Assembly (NCBI GenBank): GCA_036678685.1
Contig: JAZIHH010000001.1
Location: forward strand, 62,001 to 126,000
Direction of reading: 5' to 3'
DNA length: 64,000 nucleotides
From: JAZIHH01 sp036678685
GTDB lineage: Bacteria; Bacillota; UBA4882; UBA10575
A program made the position numbers and the translations under genes. Numbering within the stretch: the stretch's first letter is position 1; every line of letters starts with the position of its first letter. Below the pieces are notes generated by a model, which was not told the origin of the DNA, ran no database searches, and was given only the letters and a program-made list of their open reading frames with translations. Positions 7,905 to 17,857 of the stretch are shown here, piece by piece.

Positions 7905-8783
7905 CTATTCGGACTTTTTCCCCTCCGGTTCCTCAAAGCGGCGGCAGATTTCACAACCCCGGCAGAAGACAAGCCGGTCCTTAAAAACGCTAAGCAGCGT
8001 TTCACAATCCTCCGGTTTGCCGTCGTGATGGAGGATCACCCGGCGGGGGGAAAGGGTAATCAACGCACTGAGCAACAGATCTTCGTATTTGATTTCTTCT
8101 TCTTTTTCCTCCCCCAGCACCTGCTGAAGGTATTCACGGTCCAAAAGTTTTTTTTCGTCATCAAGAAGAAAAAATTGACCCGCCCCGCGGAAAAGAAGGT
8201 GAATCTCGGCGACCCGGGGTTCTTGAATTTCCACAAAGTACTGAAGGAGTTTGAGAAACTCCCGGTATTCTTTGTCGGCCAGAAAATCGTCGATTTTTTC
8301 TTCCAATTTTTCCTTTAATTCAAAGAAATAATCCTTTAACCGGAAACGCAAAAACCCTTCCAGGAATATCCAGTCATTTTCCTGCAAAAACTTCTCCACT
8401 TCCTGCCGCACCCGGAGCAAATGCTTGTCGGCGCCGGATTTATGCAGGGCAGCCACCACCTGGTCGCAGAGGGTCCAGGATTCTTCCGGGGAAAGGTAGG
8501 GATGATCGATTCTTGTCATCCGGTAGACAAAATCCCGGGAAACCTCCCCCACCAGCAAGGTGGCAATCACCAGCGACAAGGTGGCCCGCAAGATATCTTC
8601 CGGTTTTCCCTTGTCCTTCTGGGTGGTGCCCGTGAGAACACAGGTGTAAAAAGTATATTTCCCCATTTGTTGGGGTTTGATATCGATAAAAATTCCGCTC
8701 TCTTTAGCCCGGGACAGTTCTTTTTCCAGATTCCGCCCCAAGTCAGGGAGGGTTTGTCGGGTTCCAATATGAATGGCCGGCAT
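7905..8783 (-). CDS. ytxC: YtxC-family sporulation protein
   Basis: A 292-residue cytoplasmic protein of the YtxC family, named as a putative sporulation protein from Bacillus but without known biochemical role. The family core is visible as FLEGFLRFRLKDYF, EYREFLKLLQYFV and EPRVAEIHLLF, and the C-terminal half has DLLLSALITLSPRRVILHH. The C-terminal CRGCEICRRFEE could bind metal. The start is the ATG at 8783, seven codons into the longest frame. The first ATG of that frame lies inside the GAGGAGGGAGGA Shine-Dalgarno. It stands alone between the GH13 gene and the btu leader. Confidence 0.88.
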   Translation of the reverse strand: MPAIHIGTRQTLPDLGRNLEKELSRAKESGIFIDIKPQQMGKYTFYTCVLTGTTQKDKGKPEDILRATLSLVIATLLVGEVSRDFVYRMTRIDHPYLSPEESWTLCDQVVAALHKSGADKHLLRVRQEVEKFLQENDWIFLEGFLRFRLKDYFFELKEKLEEKIDDFLADKEYREFLKLLQYFVEIQEPRVAEIHLLFRGAGQFFLLDDEKKLLDREYLQQVLGEEKEEEIKYEDLLLSALITLSPRRVILHHDGKPEDCETLLSVFKDRLVFCRGCEICRRFEEPEGKKSE

Positions 8784-8917
8784 CGGTTCCTCCCTCCTCA
8801 TGGATATTATATGGGCGGAGGAAGGAGGGATATACAGTCAAGTTTCAGTAAAACCCCTTTTTTCTGGGACTTTGTCAGGAGGGTTGCCATTTCTTCTGGG
8901 AAAGAGGAGTTTTTCCC

Positions 8918-11173
8918 CTATAATTCTTTTTCCCATTTATAAATAAAACCACTGGAAGAAGGGAGTTGGAAATTCCGCACCACCGAGGAGACGGCGAGGG
9001 CGGAGGGGTCCCGGTATGAGTTGTCGCCGGCGGGCGGCAGGTCATTTACCCGGTCGATATCCGCCAGTTTCACCCATATTCCCGGCCGGGGAAAAGCCAG
9101 GTCCACAGTGACCGGGTACGGTTCAAAATTTAAAATGACCAGCATCTCTTCATAGGGCTCTTTTCCCGGCCGGGTGGACCAGGCGATCACTCTTTTTCCC
9201 CCGCCCCGGGACGGCGCCATCCAGGGCGCGAGAACCCAGGAAAATTTTCCTTCCTTCTCCGGGTCGTAACCGTAAATACGCAGCCCGGGATAACGGCGGC
9301 GAAGAGAAATCAACCGGCAGGCCCATTCATAGTAATGGTTGTTTTTCATCAATTCCGGCCAACTGAGGTCGATCCGGTTCCGCGGCCGTTCCACCCCGAA
9401 CTCCTGTCCCATGTAGATCATGGGTTGACCCAAAGCCGTTATGGTGGCAAAAAGTCCTAACCGCGCTTTCCGTTCCTTGGCCGCCTCCCCGGTCAGCAGT
9501 TCGGAACTGGCTACTTCATAGGGAACACTGTGCTCGTCATGGCTTTCACAGTAGTTGATGACATTGTTGGTATGGGCGGCATAGTAATCCCGGCTAAAAT
9601 AAAAGATCGAACCCAGGCCGGCAGGGGAATCATCCGTCCAGTCCTCGAAGACCCCTTCCCGCAACAAGGCTTTGATCTTGTCGTGGAAGGGATCACACCA
9701 CTGGGCAAAACCGTTATAACCTTCCAGGTTAAGATCGGGTTCATTGGGCAGATTTTCGGCGATTAATAAACAATCTGGTTTAAAACCGGAATCTTTAATC
9801 TCCCGGGCCAGGCGGTGTAAAAAGGTATGATCCATCCAGCTGCTGTGGGTCGCGTCAAACCTGAACCCGTCAATATGATATTCCCGGATAAACATCTTGC
9901 AGGCGTCAATCAACATATTCTGCACTTCTTCCTTTTCCGTGGCCACCCGGTTCCCCCAGGGCGTGGAACCGTTAAAATAAAATCCCCCCGGAGTCCCGTC
10001 ATGGATCAGATCCCACAAGGGGTTGAAATAATTCGAGGTATGGTTGAAGACCTGGTCGACAATAACCGCCAAGCCGTGCTGGTGGGCGGTGTCCACCAGG
10101 GCCCGGAAATCATCACAGGTCCCAAAATCCCGTTCAATGGTCATAAACCCGCAGGGATCATAACCCAGGCGGTTAGGGCCCAAGGCCGTCGGCGCCTCCG
10201 AGGTGGGCATCAAAGCCAACGCCGTTACCCCCAGCCGCTCGAAGTAACCGGTGCGGATCCGTTCGCTCACGCCGCGGAAAGTTCCAGCGATCTCTTCCGG
10301 AAGCTCCGGATCCTGATCGGTGAAACCGTAAACATTCAATTCATAGAGGATTAGCCGGTCCAGGGGCGGCGTCTTCCAGGAGTGGTCATGCCATTGGTAT
10401 AAAGTGGGGTCGATGATCCGGCAGTTGTTATTATTATAATCGTCTCCGTAACGCCGGGCATACGGGTCATGAACCATGCGGACCGGCCGTTGTTCCCGAT
10501 CGAGCGGGACTCCCCCCACCACCAGAAACTTGTAAAGGTTTTTTTTCTTGTTTTTAGGATCCGGAAGGGCCGTCCGTAGCAGCCAGATGTTGGGCTCGCC
10601 GTTATAACCCCGGTACAGTTCCATCGGCAGAAATTTCTCCGGATCCGGGTTCTCGTGATAAGGATGCTGCCAGTCGTTAAAATTTCCTGTTACATAAACG
10701 CGGGCGGCCCGGGGGTGAAAAAGACCGAAAACAGTCGATCCGTCCGTCAGGTAGTGGGCCCCCAAAAGAGAAACCGTACCCCCGCCGCTGACGTCGGTAT
10801 CAGGAAGATAAAGATTCTTTCCGGCCAGCCCTTTTATTTTTTCATAAAACTCATTGGTGGAACCCACCGGTTTGGCCGGTTTAACAGGGTAAATCTCTTC
10901 GTGGCGGGCAACGGTCCAGACCTCCGGGCCAAAGTGCCGGCCGTAACAGCGGACAATCTCCTCCCATTTCCGGTCCTCTCCCCGGCGCTCACCATACTTG
11001 AAGCAGAAATAATTTCTCTTTAAATTCAGGGTAAAAACCGGACCATAATCATCCCACCCGCTGGGATGAATCTCAAAAAAGGACCCCGCCCGGTCCCGGT
11101 CGGGAAACCATAAGCGAAGGACGGGATTGGCGAAACCCAATTCTTGCGGGGCATGGATCTTGACTTGGTGCAT
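8918..11173 (-). CDS. GH13 alpha-glucan enzyme with N-terminal CBM48-like region
   Basis: A 751-residue glycoside hydrolase family 13 protein acting on alpha-1,4/1,6-glucans. After a unique N-terminal domain (about 1-130), residues about 140-240 resemble a CBM48 or branching-enzyme N domain (RVYVTGNFNDW). The barrel gives LYELNVYGF, VDQVFNHTS, then DGFRFDATH with nucleophile Asp440, IAEN with acid/base Glu473 and CESHDEH with Asp546, numbered from the chosen start. Overall it is nearer the branching-enzyme/alpha-amylase-like group than pullulanases, but specificity cannot be read. The ATG at 11173 has AAGGAGA upstream and is preferred to an ATG 57 bases earlier. The downstream plus-strand glgP suggests glycogen or storage-glucan turnover nearby. 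Confidence 0.88.
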   Translation of the reverse strand: MHQVKIHAPQELGFANPVLRLWFPDRDRAGSFFEIHPSGWDDYGPVFTLNLKRNYFCFKYGERRGEDRKWEEIVRCYGRHFGPEVWTVARHEEIYPVKPAKPVGSTNEFYEKIKGLAGKNLYLPDTDVSGGGTVSLLGAHYLTDGSTVFGLFHPRAARVYVTGNFNDWQHPYHENPDPEKFLPMELYRGYNGEPNIWLLRTALPDPKNKKKNLYKFLVVGGVPLDREQRPVRMVHDPYARRYGDDYNNNNCRIIDPTLYQWHDHSWKTPPLDRLILYELNVYGFTDQDPELPEEIAGTFRGVSERIRTGYFERLGVTALALMPTSEAPTALGPNRLGYDPCGFMTIERDFGTCDDFRALVDTAHQHGLAVIVDQVFNHTSNYFNPLWDLIHDGTPGGFYFNGSTPWGNRVATEKEEVQNMLIDACKMFIREYHIDGFRFDATHSSWMDHTFLHRLAREIKDSGFKPDCLLIAENLPNEPDLNLEGYNGFAQWCDPFHDKIKALLREGVFEDWTDDSPAGLGSIFYFSRDYYAAHTNNVINYCESHDEHSVPYEVASSELLTGEAAKERKARLGLFATITALGQPMIYMGQEFGVERPRNRIDLSWPELMKNNHYYEWACRLISLRRRYPGLRIYGYDPEKEGKFSWVLAPWMAPSRGGGKRVIAWSTRPGKEPYEEMLVILNFEPYPVTVDLAFPRPGIWVKLADIDRVNDLPPAGDNSYRDPSALAVSSVVRNFQLPSSSGFIYKWEKEL

Positions 11174-11281
11174 CTTCCTGTCTCCTTGGTTTGTTTTAAA
11201 TAAAGTATGCCCCGAAGAACCGCTCTTCACTTATGGTTCTTTACCGGATGCTTTCCGGAGTAGGTTGCCGGCAGCGGCAAC

Positions 11282-11515
11282 CTACTCCCGCCGGCGGTCA
11301 TTTTTTTCTTGCACCAAGGTGGAACTGGTCATCAGCCAATAGATAAAAAAACCGAAAAGGGGAAAGGAAAAAGAGATCAGCCCCCAGACGGGAGGCGGGA
11401 TTTTTAAAGGAAGTTGATGACGGTTTTGCGCGTCCACGTACACGGCGGCGGACAGATAGAGATTGGTAAAAAGAATCAGGAGAAAAAAGAAGAACAACCA
11501 TACGTTCCAAGGCAA
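11282..11515 (-). CDS. Small two-helix membrane protein, PLDc_N-like
   Basis: A 77-residue protein beginning with TTG at 11515, which has AGGAGG seven bases upstream. Longer versions of the frame lack any ribosome site. The first hydrophobic helix (about 5-20) leads to AVYVDAQNRHQLP, then a second helix PPVWGLISFSFPLFGFFIYWL and a charged tail. The order helix, Y-x-D-A basic turn, W-helix with a FPLFG kink resembles the PLDc_N-type membrane module often found in tiny Firmicute membrane proteins. No function known. It sits between ileS and the GH13 gene. Confidence 0.6.
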   Translation of the reverse strand: MPWNVWLFFFFLLILFTNLYLSAAVYVDAQNRHQLPLKIPPPVWGLISFSFPLFGFFIYWLMTSSTLVQEKNDRRRE

Positions 11516-11627
11516 AGCCACCCCTCCTCTCGGCACCGGCCCTGCCGCCGGAACAAGATTACCCGGCCAACAACGGGACGTCGGGAGGCGGAGACCCGGC
11601 CCCGGCGTCTGTCTGCTGCCGGTGTGC

Positions 11628-14387
11628 TCAGGACAGATCCTGGGCCGCAACCGCCTGCAGGCATTTGGGACAGAGTCCGGGATGGTCCGCATTGGAGCCC
11701 ACTTCCGGGTGGTAGATCCAACAGCGCGTGCATTTCTCTCCCGCCGCTTTTTCCACGTGGATCTGGAGGTCGTCTCCTTCGCCGGCCGTTTTTATCTCCA
11801 CCTGGGAGACAATGAAGAGGGTCGCCAGGTCATCCCGGAAGTAATCGACTAATTTTTGCCGGGCGGGAGGTACGGTGAGGACCACCCGGGCTTCGAGGGA
11901 ACCGCCGATCAGCTTGCTTGCTCTCGCCCTTTCTAGGGCCGCCGTTACTTCGTTCCGGAGGCGCAAAAGCTCTTCCCATCTTTCTTCCAAAGCGGAATCA
12001 AGGTATTGGTCGTTAAACTCCGGCCAGGAAGCCAAGTGCACACTCTCCTCCTCCTTGTAATCGTCCGGCATATGCTGCCAGATCTCTTCGGCCGTGTGCA
12101 CCAGGACGGGGGCGATCATTTTCACCAGGTTACGCAGGATGGTATAGAGGACGGTCTGGGCCGCCCGCCGCCTCCGGTCAGCCGCGGCGAAGGTGTAGAG
12201 ACGGTCCTTAATCACATCCAGGTAAAAAGCGCTTAGATCCACGGCGCAGAAGTTATGCACCGCGTGATAGAGCTGGTGGAATTGAAAACTCTTATACGCT
12301 TCGGTAACACGGCGGAGAAGTTTTTCCATTTTCAGCAGGGCCCACCGGTCGAGTTCCGGAAGGTCTTCATAGGGCACGGCATCTCCCGGCCGGAAATCAT
12401 AGAGGTTCCCCAGGAGAAAACGCGCGGTGTTTCTAATCCTCCGGTAGACTTCGGTCATTTGTTTCAGGATCTCCATGGAGAGCCTGATGTCGGACTGGTA
12501 ATCGGAGGAAGCCGCCCAGAGACGGAGAATATCGGCCCCGTAATTATTAATGATCTTTTCCGGCGGTACCACGTTCCCCAGGGACTTGGACATTTTTCGC
12601 CCTTCCCCGTCCACCAAAAATCCGTGGGTCAGGACCGCCCGGTAGGGAGCTTGCCCGGTGACGGCCACGGAGGTCAAAAGGGACGATTGGAACCAGCCCC
12701 GGTGCTGATCGCTGCCTTCCAGGTAAAGATCGGCCGGCCAGGAGAGTTCCGGCTGCCGGGTGAGGACTGCCATGTGGCTGGAACCCGAATCGAACCAGAC
12801 GTCCATCGTGTCTTTTTCCTTGATAAAACCGGTGCCCCCGCATTCCGGGCAGGCAAAACCGTCGCCGAGAATCTCCCCGGCTTCGTATTTAAACCAGGCG
12901 TCCGAACCTTCCGCGGCAAAGAGATCCCGGACGCGGCTTATGGTTTCACCGGTGATGACCGGCTTTTCGCAGGCGGAACAATAAAAGATGGGAATCGGCA
13001 CCCCCCAGATACGCTGGCGGGAAATGCACCAGTCGGTCCTTTGCCGCACCATGTTGGCGATCCGTTCCTCGCCCCAGGCCGGGATCCATTGCACGTTCGC
13101 AATGGCCGCCAGGGCCTCCTCGCGGAAACCTTCAATCGAGGCAAACCACTGGGGAGTAGCCCGGAAAATCACCGGGTTTTTACACCGCCAACAATGGGGA
13201 TACTGGTGGACGGTTTTTTCCGCCTTCAGCAGGTGCCCGGAACGTTCCAGATCTTCGATAATCACCGGGTTGGCATCGTCGAGTTTCATCCCCGCGTATT
13301 TCCCCGCTTCCCCGGTAAATCTGCCCGTACCGGTGACCGGGGAAAAGATGGCCAGATTGTACTTGACCCCTACTTCAAAGTCTTCCAGCCCGTGGCCGGG
13401 CGCCGTGTGTACGCAGCCCGTGCCGCTTTCCAGCGTAACGTGTTCACCCAGGATAAGCGGGGATTTCCAGTCCATGAAGGGATGGCGGCACTCGACTCCC
13501 TCCAGGTCGCTCCCGCGGAAAGTCTTTTCCCGGCCGGTCACGGAAAGGCCCGTTGCCCGGCAGAAATGATCCAACAAGCCTTCGGCCACCAGGTACCGGT
13601 CGGCGCCCGCCTGAATAAGCACGTACTCGTAATCGGGATGGAGACAGACGGCCAGGTTGGCCGGAAGGGTCCAGGGGGTGGTGGTCCAAATCACCACATA
13701 CGTTTGGTCCTCCGGAAGGACGCCTTTCCCGTCCGCCACGGGGAAACGCACATAGATGGAGGGCGATTCCTTATCCTGGTACTCGATTTCCGCTTCCGCC
13801 AAGGCCGTTTCACAAACCGGGCACCAAAAGACCGGCTTTAGCCCCCGGTAAATATAACCCTTTTTTGCCATTTCCCCGAAAATTTCAATCTGTTTGGCTT
13901 CATATTCCGGGTGGAGAGTCATATACGACTGTTCCCACAAGCCCCAGACGCCCAGGCGCCTGAATTCTTCTTCCTGAATGGCCCGGAATTTTTCCGCATA
14001 TTCCCGGCATTTTTGGCGGAACTCCACCGGATTAAGCGCATGCCGGTCAATGCCGCTTTCCTTGATGACCTGCTGTTCGATGGGTAAGCCGTGGGTGTCC
14101 CACCCGTGCACCATGGGGGCGAAATACCCTTCCATCGCCTTAAACTTGACGATTATATCCTTCAAGGTCTTATTCAGGGCATGCCCGGTATGAATATGAC
14201 CGTTGGCGTACGGGGGACCGTCGTGCAGGATAAACTTCTTTTTCCCCTCTTTCCGGGCTTTGTCCAAAAGACGCCGGTAAATTTTCTTCTCTTCCCAGAA
14301 AGCCTGAATTTCCGGTTCCCGTTGGGGAAGGTTTCCCCGCATGGGAAAAGTGGTGGAAGGCAGGTTCAAGGTTTTATTGTAGTCCAA
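11628..14387 (-). CDS. ileS: IleS, isoleucyl-tRNA synthetase
   Basis: Charges tRNA-Ile. The product is 919 residues, the usual bacterial length. Landmarks are HDGPPYANG then the HIGH-type HTGH (66-69), the editing domain with TTTPWTLPANLAV and GTGCVHTAPGHG, the KMSKS loop GRKMSKSLGN, and a C-terminal zinc site (CTRCWIYHP to CPKC). The start is TTG at 14387: GGAGGTG lies seven bases upstream, and the residues DYNKTLNLPST that follow are the common IleS N-terminus. The 109-codon upstream extension of the open frame is T-box leader, not protein. Expression is controlled by that T-box, sensing uncharged tRNA-Ile. Confidence 0.96.
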   Translation of the reverse strand: MDYNKTLNLPSTTFPMRGNLPQREPEIQAFWEEKKIYRRLLDKARKEGKKKFILHDGPPYANGHIHTGHALNKTLKDIIVKFKAMEGYFAPMVHGWDTHGLPIEQQVIKESGIDRHALNPVEFRQKCREYAEKFRAIQEEEFRRLGVWGLWEQSYMTLHPEYEAKQIEIFGEMAKKGYIYRGLKPVFWCPVCETALAEAEIEYQDKESPSIYVRFPVADGKGVLPEDQTYVVIWTTTPWTLPANLAVCLHPDYEYVLIQAGADRYLVAEGLLDHFCRATGLSVTGREKTFRGSDLEGVECRHPFMDWKSPLILGEHVTLESGTGCVHTAPGHGLEDFEVGVKYNLAIFSPVTGTGRFTGEAGKYAGMKLDDANPVIIEDLERSGHLLKAEKTVHQYPHCWRCKNPVIFRATPQWFASIEGFREEALAAIANVQWIPAWGEERIANMVRQRTDWCISRQRIWGVPIPIFYCSACEKPVITGETISRVRDLFAAEGSDAWFKYEAGEILGDGFACPECGGTGFIKEKDTMDVWFDSGSSHMAVLTRQPELSWPADLYLEGSDQHRGWFQSSLLTSVAVTGQAPYRAVLTHGFLVDGEGRKMSKSLGNVVPPEKIINNYGADILRLWAASSDYQSDIRLSMEILKQMTEVYRRIRNTARFLLGNLYDFRPGDAVPYEDLPELDRWALLKMEKLLRRVTEAYKSFQFHQLYHAVHNFCAVDLSAFYLDVIKDRLYTFAAADRRRRAAQTVLYTILRNLVKMIAPVLVHTAEEIWQHMPDDYKEEESVHLASWPEFNDQYLDSALEERWEELLRLRNEVTAALERARASKLIGGSLEARVVLTVPPARQKLVDYFRDDLATLFIVSQVEIKTAGEGDDLQIHVEKAAGEKCTRCWIYHPEVGSNADHPGLCPKCLQAVAAQDLS

Positions 14388-14411
14388 TCGCGAACACCTC
14401 CGAGCAATAAA

Positions 14412-14655
14412 TAAAAAACCGTCCCTGTTTGGGACGGGATTGTTGGCCCGTGGTACCACCCAATTTGCTTTACAGCCACTTGAGAGCGCGATAACGGGCG
14501 CCGTCCGTTTCTCCTTACTAAACCGTTTCGGGAGAACGCTCGGGGGTGATTTTCGCCGGGGCACCGTACCGGTTCGCACCAGCCACCGGTTCTCTTTAAC
14601 CGGTGATCCCGGGTACTCTTCCCCTTCATCGCCGTAATAAATATTATATAGTGTG
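14412..14655 (-). ncRNA. T-box leader of ileS with terminator
   Basis: The minus-strand leader has the conserved T-box GGGTGGTACCACGGG (14447-14461). It is followed by a strong terminator hairpin CCGTCCC/GGGACGG with a U6 tract at 14412-14437. Upstream stem I shows a GATGAAGGGGAAGAGTA-type K-turn region near its 5' end and, on its 3' side, the sequence GCGAAAATCACC. Its ATC (complement of 14548-14550) is the expected specifier codon for isoleucine, matching the downstream gene. Uncharged tRNA-Ile should stabilise the antiterminator and switch ileS on. The assignment of the exact specifier triplet is inferred from position. Confidence 0.93.
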
Positions 14656-14661
14656 GATAAT

Positions 14662-14690
14662 ATTATATCCCCCTTTTCCTTTCGCGTCAA
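14662..14690 (-). promoter_or_regulatory. Strong promoter of the ileS T-box operon
   Basis: On the minus strand TTGACG (14685-14690) and a perfect TATAAT (14662-14667) are separated by exactly 17 bases. This is a near-consensus SigA-type promoter. Transcription would begin close to the first bases of the T-box stem I. Confidence 0.85.
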
Positions 14691-14912
14691 GAGGCGGGGG
14701 TAGGGGGCCGCCAAAATTATCCGTTAAAACAAAAGGAATTTTTCTGGTAATAATTAAACATGGCTTGTAGCAGGACTTTTATGTTATAGTAAAGAAGAAC
14801 ATCCGTGACTGCATCCTTAAAATTTTCGTTCTTTTACTACCTTTATAATAATTTGCATTTTGCTGCAAAGCATTACGGGTTTAAAGAATACGGTTGCAGG
14901 AGGTTATCATAA

Positions 14913-16556
14913 GTGAGCAAAGACGGACTGCTGCCTAAAATCGCCTATATTTGCATGGAATTCGGTTTGCATGAAGATTTTCCGATTTACTCGGGGGGAC
15001 TCGGGGTTCTGGCCGGCGATTATCTGAAGGCCGCCCGCGATGAGAACCTGCCCGTGGTCGGGGTCGGCATTCTCTGGCGCAAGGGTTACACCCGCCAGGC
15101 AGTTAGCGGCCACGGTGAACTTTATGACCTCTCCGAAATATACGCTACGGATTTTTTAAAGGATACCGGCGTCAAGGTGCAGGTCAAAATCAAAAATAAA
15201 CCGGTGACCTGTAAAGTATGGCTGGTCGACCATTTTGACAATGCCCCCCTTTACCTGCTGGACGCCGATTTGCCGGAAAACGAGACCCCCTGGCTCACCC
15301 ACCACCTTTACCGCGGGGACACCAATGACCGGATTAGCCAGGAAATGATCCTGGGCATCGGCGGGATCCGGGCCCTAAGGGCCTTAAATATCCATGTTGA
15401 TTTGTATCATTTCAACGAAGGGCATGCCGTTTTTGCCGGTCTGGAATTAATCCGGGAAAAAATGGAAAAGGGCTTTTCCTTCCATGAGGCCTGGGCCAGG
15501 ACCAGGGAGGAGATTGTCTTTACCACTCATACTCCTGTAGCCGCCGGAAACGAAGTACACCCCCACGCCGCCCTCGGGTTTTTGGGCGCCTATAACGGGC
15601 TTCATTACGAAGAAATGAAAAGTATCGGCGGCGATCCTTTCAATATGACCGTGGCCGCGCTCCGTCTCTCCCGCCTCAGCAACGCCGTTTCCCGTCTGCA
15701 CCGGGTAACGGCGGAAAAAATGTGGAACGCTGTTCCGGGAATTTCCCGAATCATCGGGATTACCAACGGCGTGCACCGGAAAACCTGGCAGGACCCGGAG
15801 ATCGACCGGGCTTTCCAGGAAAGGCGCGGGCTCCGGGAAGCACACCGGAAGAACAAAGAACGGCTGCTGGCGGAGATACGCCAAAGGACCGGGCGGGAAC
15901 TTGACCCCGACGTCCTGTTGATCGGTTTTGCCCGGCGGGCGGCCACCTACAAGCGGGGAGATCTGCTCTTCAACAACCGCGAACGCCTGCTCCCCTTCCT
16001 GCAGGAGAAAAAGCTCTAACTGGTGTTTGCCGGTAAAGCTCACCCGCAGGATGAAGCCGGTAAAGACACCCTCCGGCGAATCATCGCCTTAGCCCGCGAA
16101 TTTCCCGAAAGCATTGTCTTTCTGGAAAACTACAACATGGGCCTGGGCAAATTGTTGACGCGGGGCTGTGATCTCTGGTTAAACACGCCCCGGCGTCCCC
16201 TGGAAGCCTGCGGTACCTCGGGCATGAAAGCGGCGATGAACGGCATCTTGAACCTCAGCACTCTTGACGGGTGGTGGGATGAAGGCTGCCGTCACGGGAT
16301 AAACGGCTGGCAGTTCGGTGACGGTTACGAAGGCCCCGACCAGGACCTTTCCGACCAGAATGCCCTCTTTCACACTCTGGAACATGAAGTCCTGCCCGTC
16401 TATTACCGGCAACCGGAACGCTGGGAGTTCATTATGTACCAGGCGATCGACAGTGCCTGCCGTCATTTCTCCGCCGGGCGCATGATCCGGGAATATTTTG
16501 ACCGGCTTTACCTGCCTTCCAGTTTCTCTCTGAGAACCGGCACCAATTCCTGGTAG
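14913..16556 (+). pseudogene. glgP: Alpha-glucan phosphorylase gene interrupted by in-frame TAA
   Basis: Two open segments in the same frame together encode a 546-codon GlgP of the short bacterial type, which releases glucose 1-phosphate from glycogen or maltodextrin. The first segment (14913-16016, GTG start with AGGAGG upstream) holds the IAYICMEFGLHEDFPIYSGGLG opening, read as IAYICMEFG and IYSGGLG, and the HFNEGHAVF region. A TAA at 16017-16019 interrupts EKKL(stop)LVFAGKAHP, where the family normally has a residue such as Gln. The second segment holds the PLP-binding lysine in GTSGMKAAMNG (codon 16227-16229). A 368-residue product would lack this lysine and be inactive. A point mutation, a sequencing error or read-through all fit. 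The 3' end overlaps the convergent glyQS by 49 bases. Confidence 0.85.
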
Positions 16557-17833
16557 GGAACGCGAATCTGTTCCATGGTGTCCCGGTCGCGAATAGTTAC
16601 CGCCTTGTCTTCCAAGGACTGGAAATCCACCGTGACACAGTAAGGGGTGCCAATCTCATCCTGCCGCCGGTAACGGCGGCCGATCGATTTGGCATCATCA
16701 TACTCGGTCACCCAGTGCCGGGCGAGTTCTTTATGAAGATCCCGGGCCAGGGCGACCAACGGTTCTTTACGGGAAAGCGGCAACACCGCCACTTTGACGG
16801 GGGCCAAATCCGGGTGGAAACGAAGGACCACCCGGATTTCGTCTTTATCCGGCTCTTCGTGATAGGCATCAAGTAAGAAACATAACGTGGCGCGGTCGGC
16901 GCCGGCCGACGGTTCAATAACATACGGAATAAAACGCTCGCCGGTTTCCTGTTCAAAATAGTCCAGCCGGGTACCGCTGTACTCGGAATGGCGCCGCAGG
17001 TCAAAATCGGTACGGTTGGCTATTCCCTCCAGTTCCGACCAGCCCATGGGGAAGTAATATTCTATGTCATAACAGGCTTTGGCATAATGCGCCAGTTCAT
17101 CCGGGCCGTGTTCCCGCAGGCGGAGGCGGGCCGGGTTAACCCCAAGCTTGAGATACCAGTTGTACCGCTCCTCGATCCATTGCCGGAAAATCTCCTCATC
17201 CATACCGGGTTTAACAAAGTATTCGATCTCCATCTGCTCGAACTCCCTGGTGCGGAAGGTGAAATTACCCGGGGTTATTTCATTGCGGAAGGCCTTGCCG
17301 ATCTGGGCCACCCCGAAGGGGAGCTTTTTTCTCGTTGAATTCAGAATATTTAAAAAGTTCACAAAGATCCCCTGGGCGGTTTCCGGCCGCAGGTAAACAG
17401 TGGCTGCTTCTTCCTCCACCGGCCCCATATAAGTACGGAACATCAAATTAAACCGGCGCGGTTCGGTCAGTTCGCCGCCGCATTCCGGGCACTTCTCCGT
17501 GGCCAGGTGATCGGCGCGGAATCTCCGCCGGCACTGTTTACAGTCGACCAGCGGATCAGTAAAACCCTCCAGGTGGCCGCTGGCTTCCCAGACTTTGGGG
17601 TGCATCAGAATACTGGCGTCCAATCCTACCATATCGTCCCGTTCCTGCACCACACTTCGCCACCAGGCCCGCTTCACATTGTTTTTCAATTCCACTCCTA
17701 AAGGCCCGTAATCCCAGCAACTGTTCAATCCGCCGTAAATCTCGCTGCTGGGAAAGATAAATCCTCTCCGTTTCGCCAGGGAGACAATCTTCTCCATCGT
17801 GGTGGTCGCCGCTACCTGTTTCTCTTTTTCCAT
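16508..17833 (-). CDS. glyQS: Glycyl-tRNA synthetase, single-chain dimeric type
   Basis: Class II synthetase that charges tRNA-Gly, in the alpha2 form rather than the alpha2beta2 GlyQ/GlyS form. The 441 residues show FIFPSSEIYGGLNSCWDYGPLG at the N-terminus (read as SSEIYGG and DYGPLG), a four-Cys zinc insertion (CKQCRRRF and CPECGGEL), FVNFLNILNSTR, motif 2 FRNEITPGNFTFRTREFEQME and motif 3 PSAGADRATLCFLLDAY. The anticodon-binding domain closes the protein. I use the ATG at 17833, six bases after AAGGAGG. The ATG at 17839 abuts the Shine-Dalgarno. No glycine T-box precedes it. It lies 24 bases after the SpoIIM-like gene and is likely last in that operon. Confidence 0.95.
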   Translation of the reverse strand: MEKEKQVAATTTMEKIVSLAKRRGFIFPSSEIYGGLNSCWDYGPLGVELKNNVKRAWWRSVVQERDDMVGLDASILMHPKVWEASGHLEGFTDPLVDCKQCRRRFRADHLATEKCPECGGELTEPRRFNLMFRTYMGPVEEEAATVYLRPETAQGIFVNFLNILNSTRKKLPFGVAQIGKAFRNEITPGNFTFRTREFEQMEIEYFVKPGMDEEIFRQWIEERYNWYLKLGVNPARLRLREHGPDELAHYAKACYDIEYYFPMGWSELEGIANRTDFDLRRHSEYSGTRLDYFEQETGERFIPYVIEPSAGADRATLCFLLDAYHEEPDKDEIRVVLRFHPDLAPVKVAVLPLSRKEPLVALARDLHKELARHWVTEYDDAKSIGRRYRRQDEIGTPYCVTVDFQSLEDKAVTIRDRDTMEQIRVPYQELVPVLREKLEGR

Positions 17834-17857
17834 ATTCATCCTCCTTGACTTGGAACG

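Noticed and set aside
12255..13841. A 528-codon plus-strand open frame inside ileS
   Set aside because: It is antisense to a full, well-conserved ileS. No ribosome site and no recognisable domain. GC-rich coding often leaves the opposite strand open.
14388..14714. 109-codon N-terminal extension of IleS
   Set aside because: It lies in the T-box, terminator and promoter region. The TTG at 14387 has the ribosome site and the family N-terminus.
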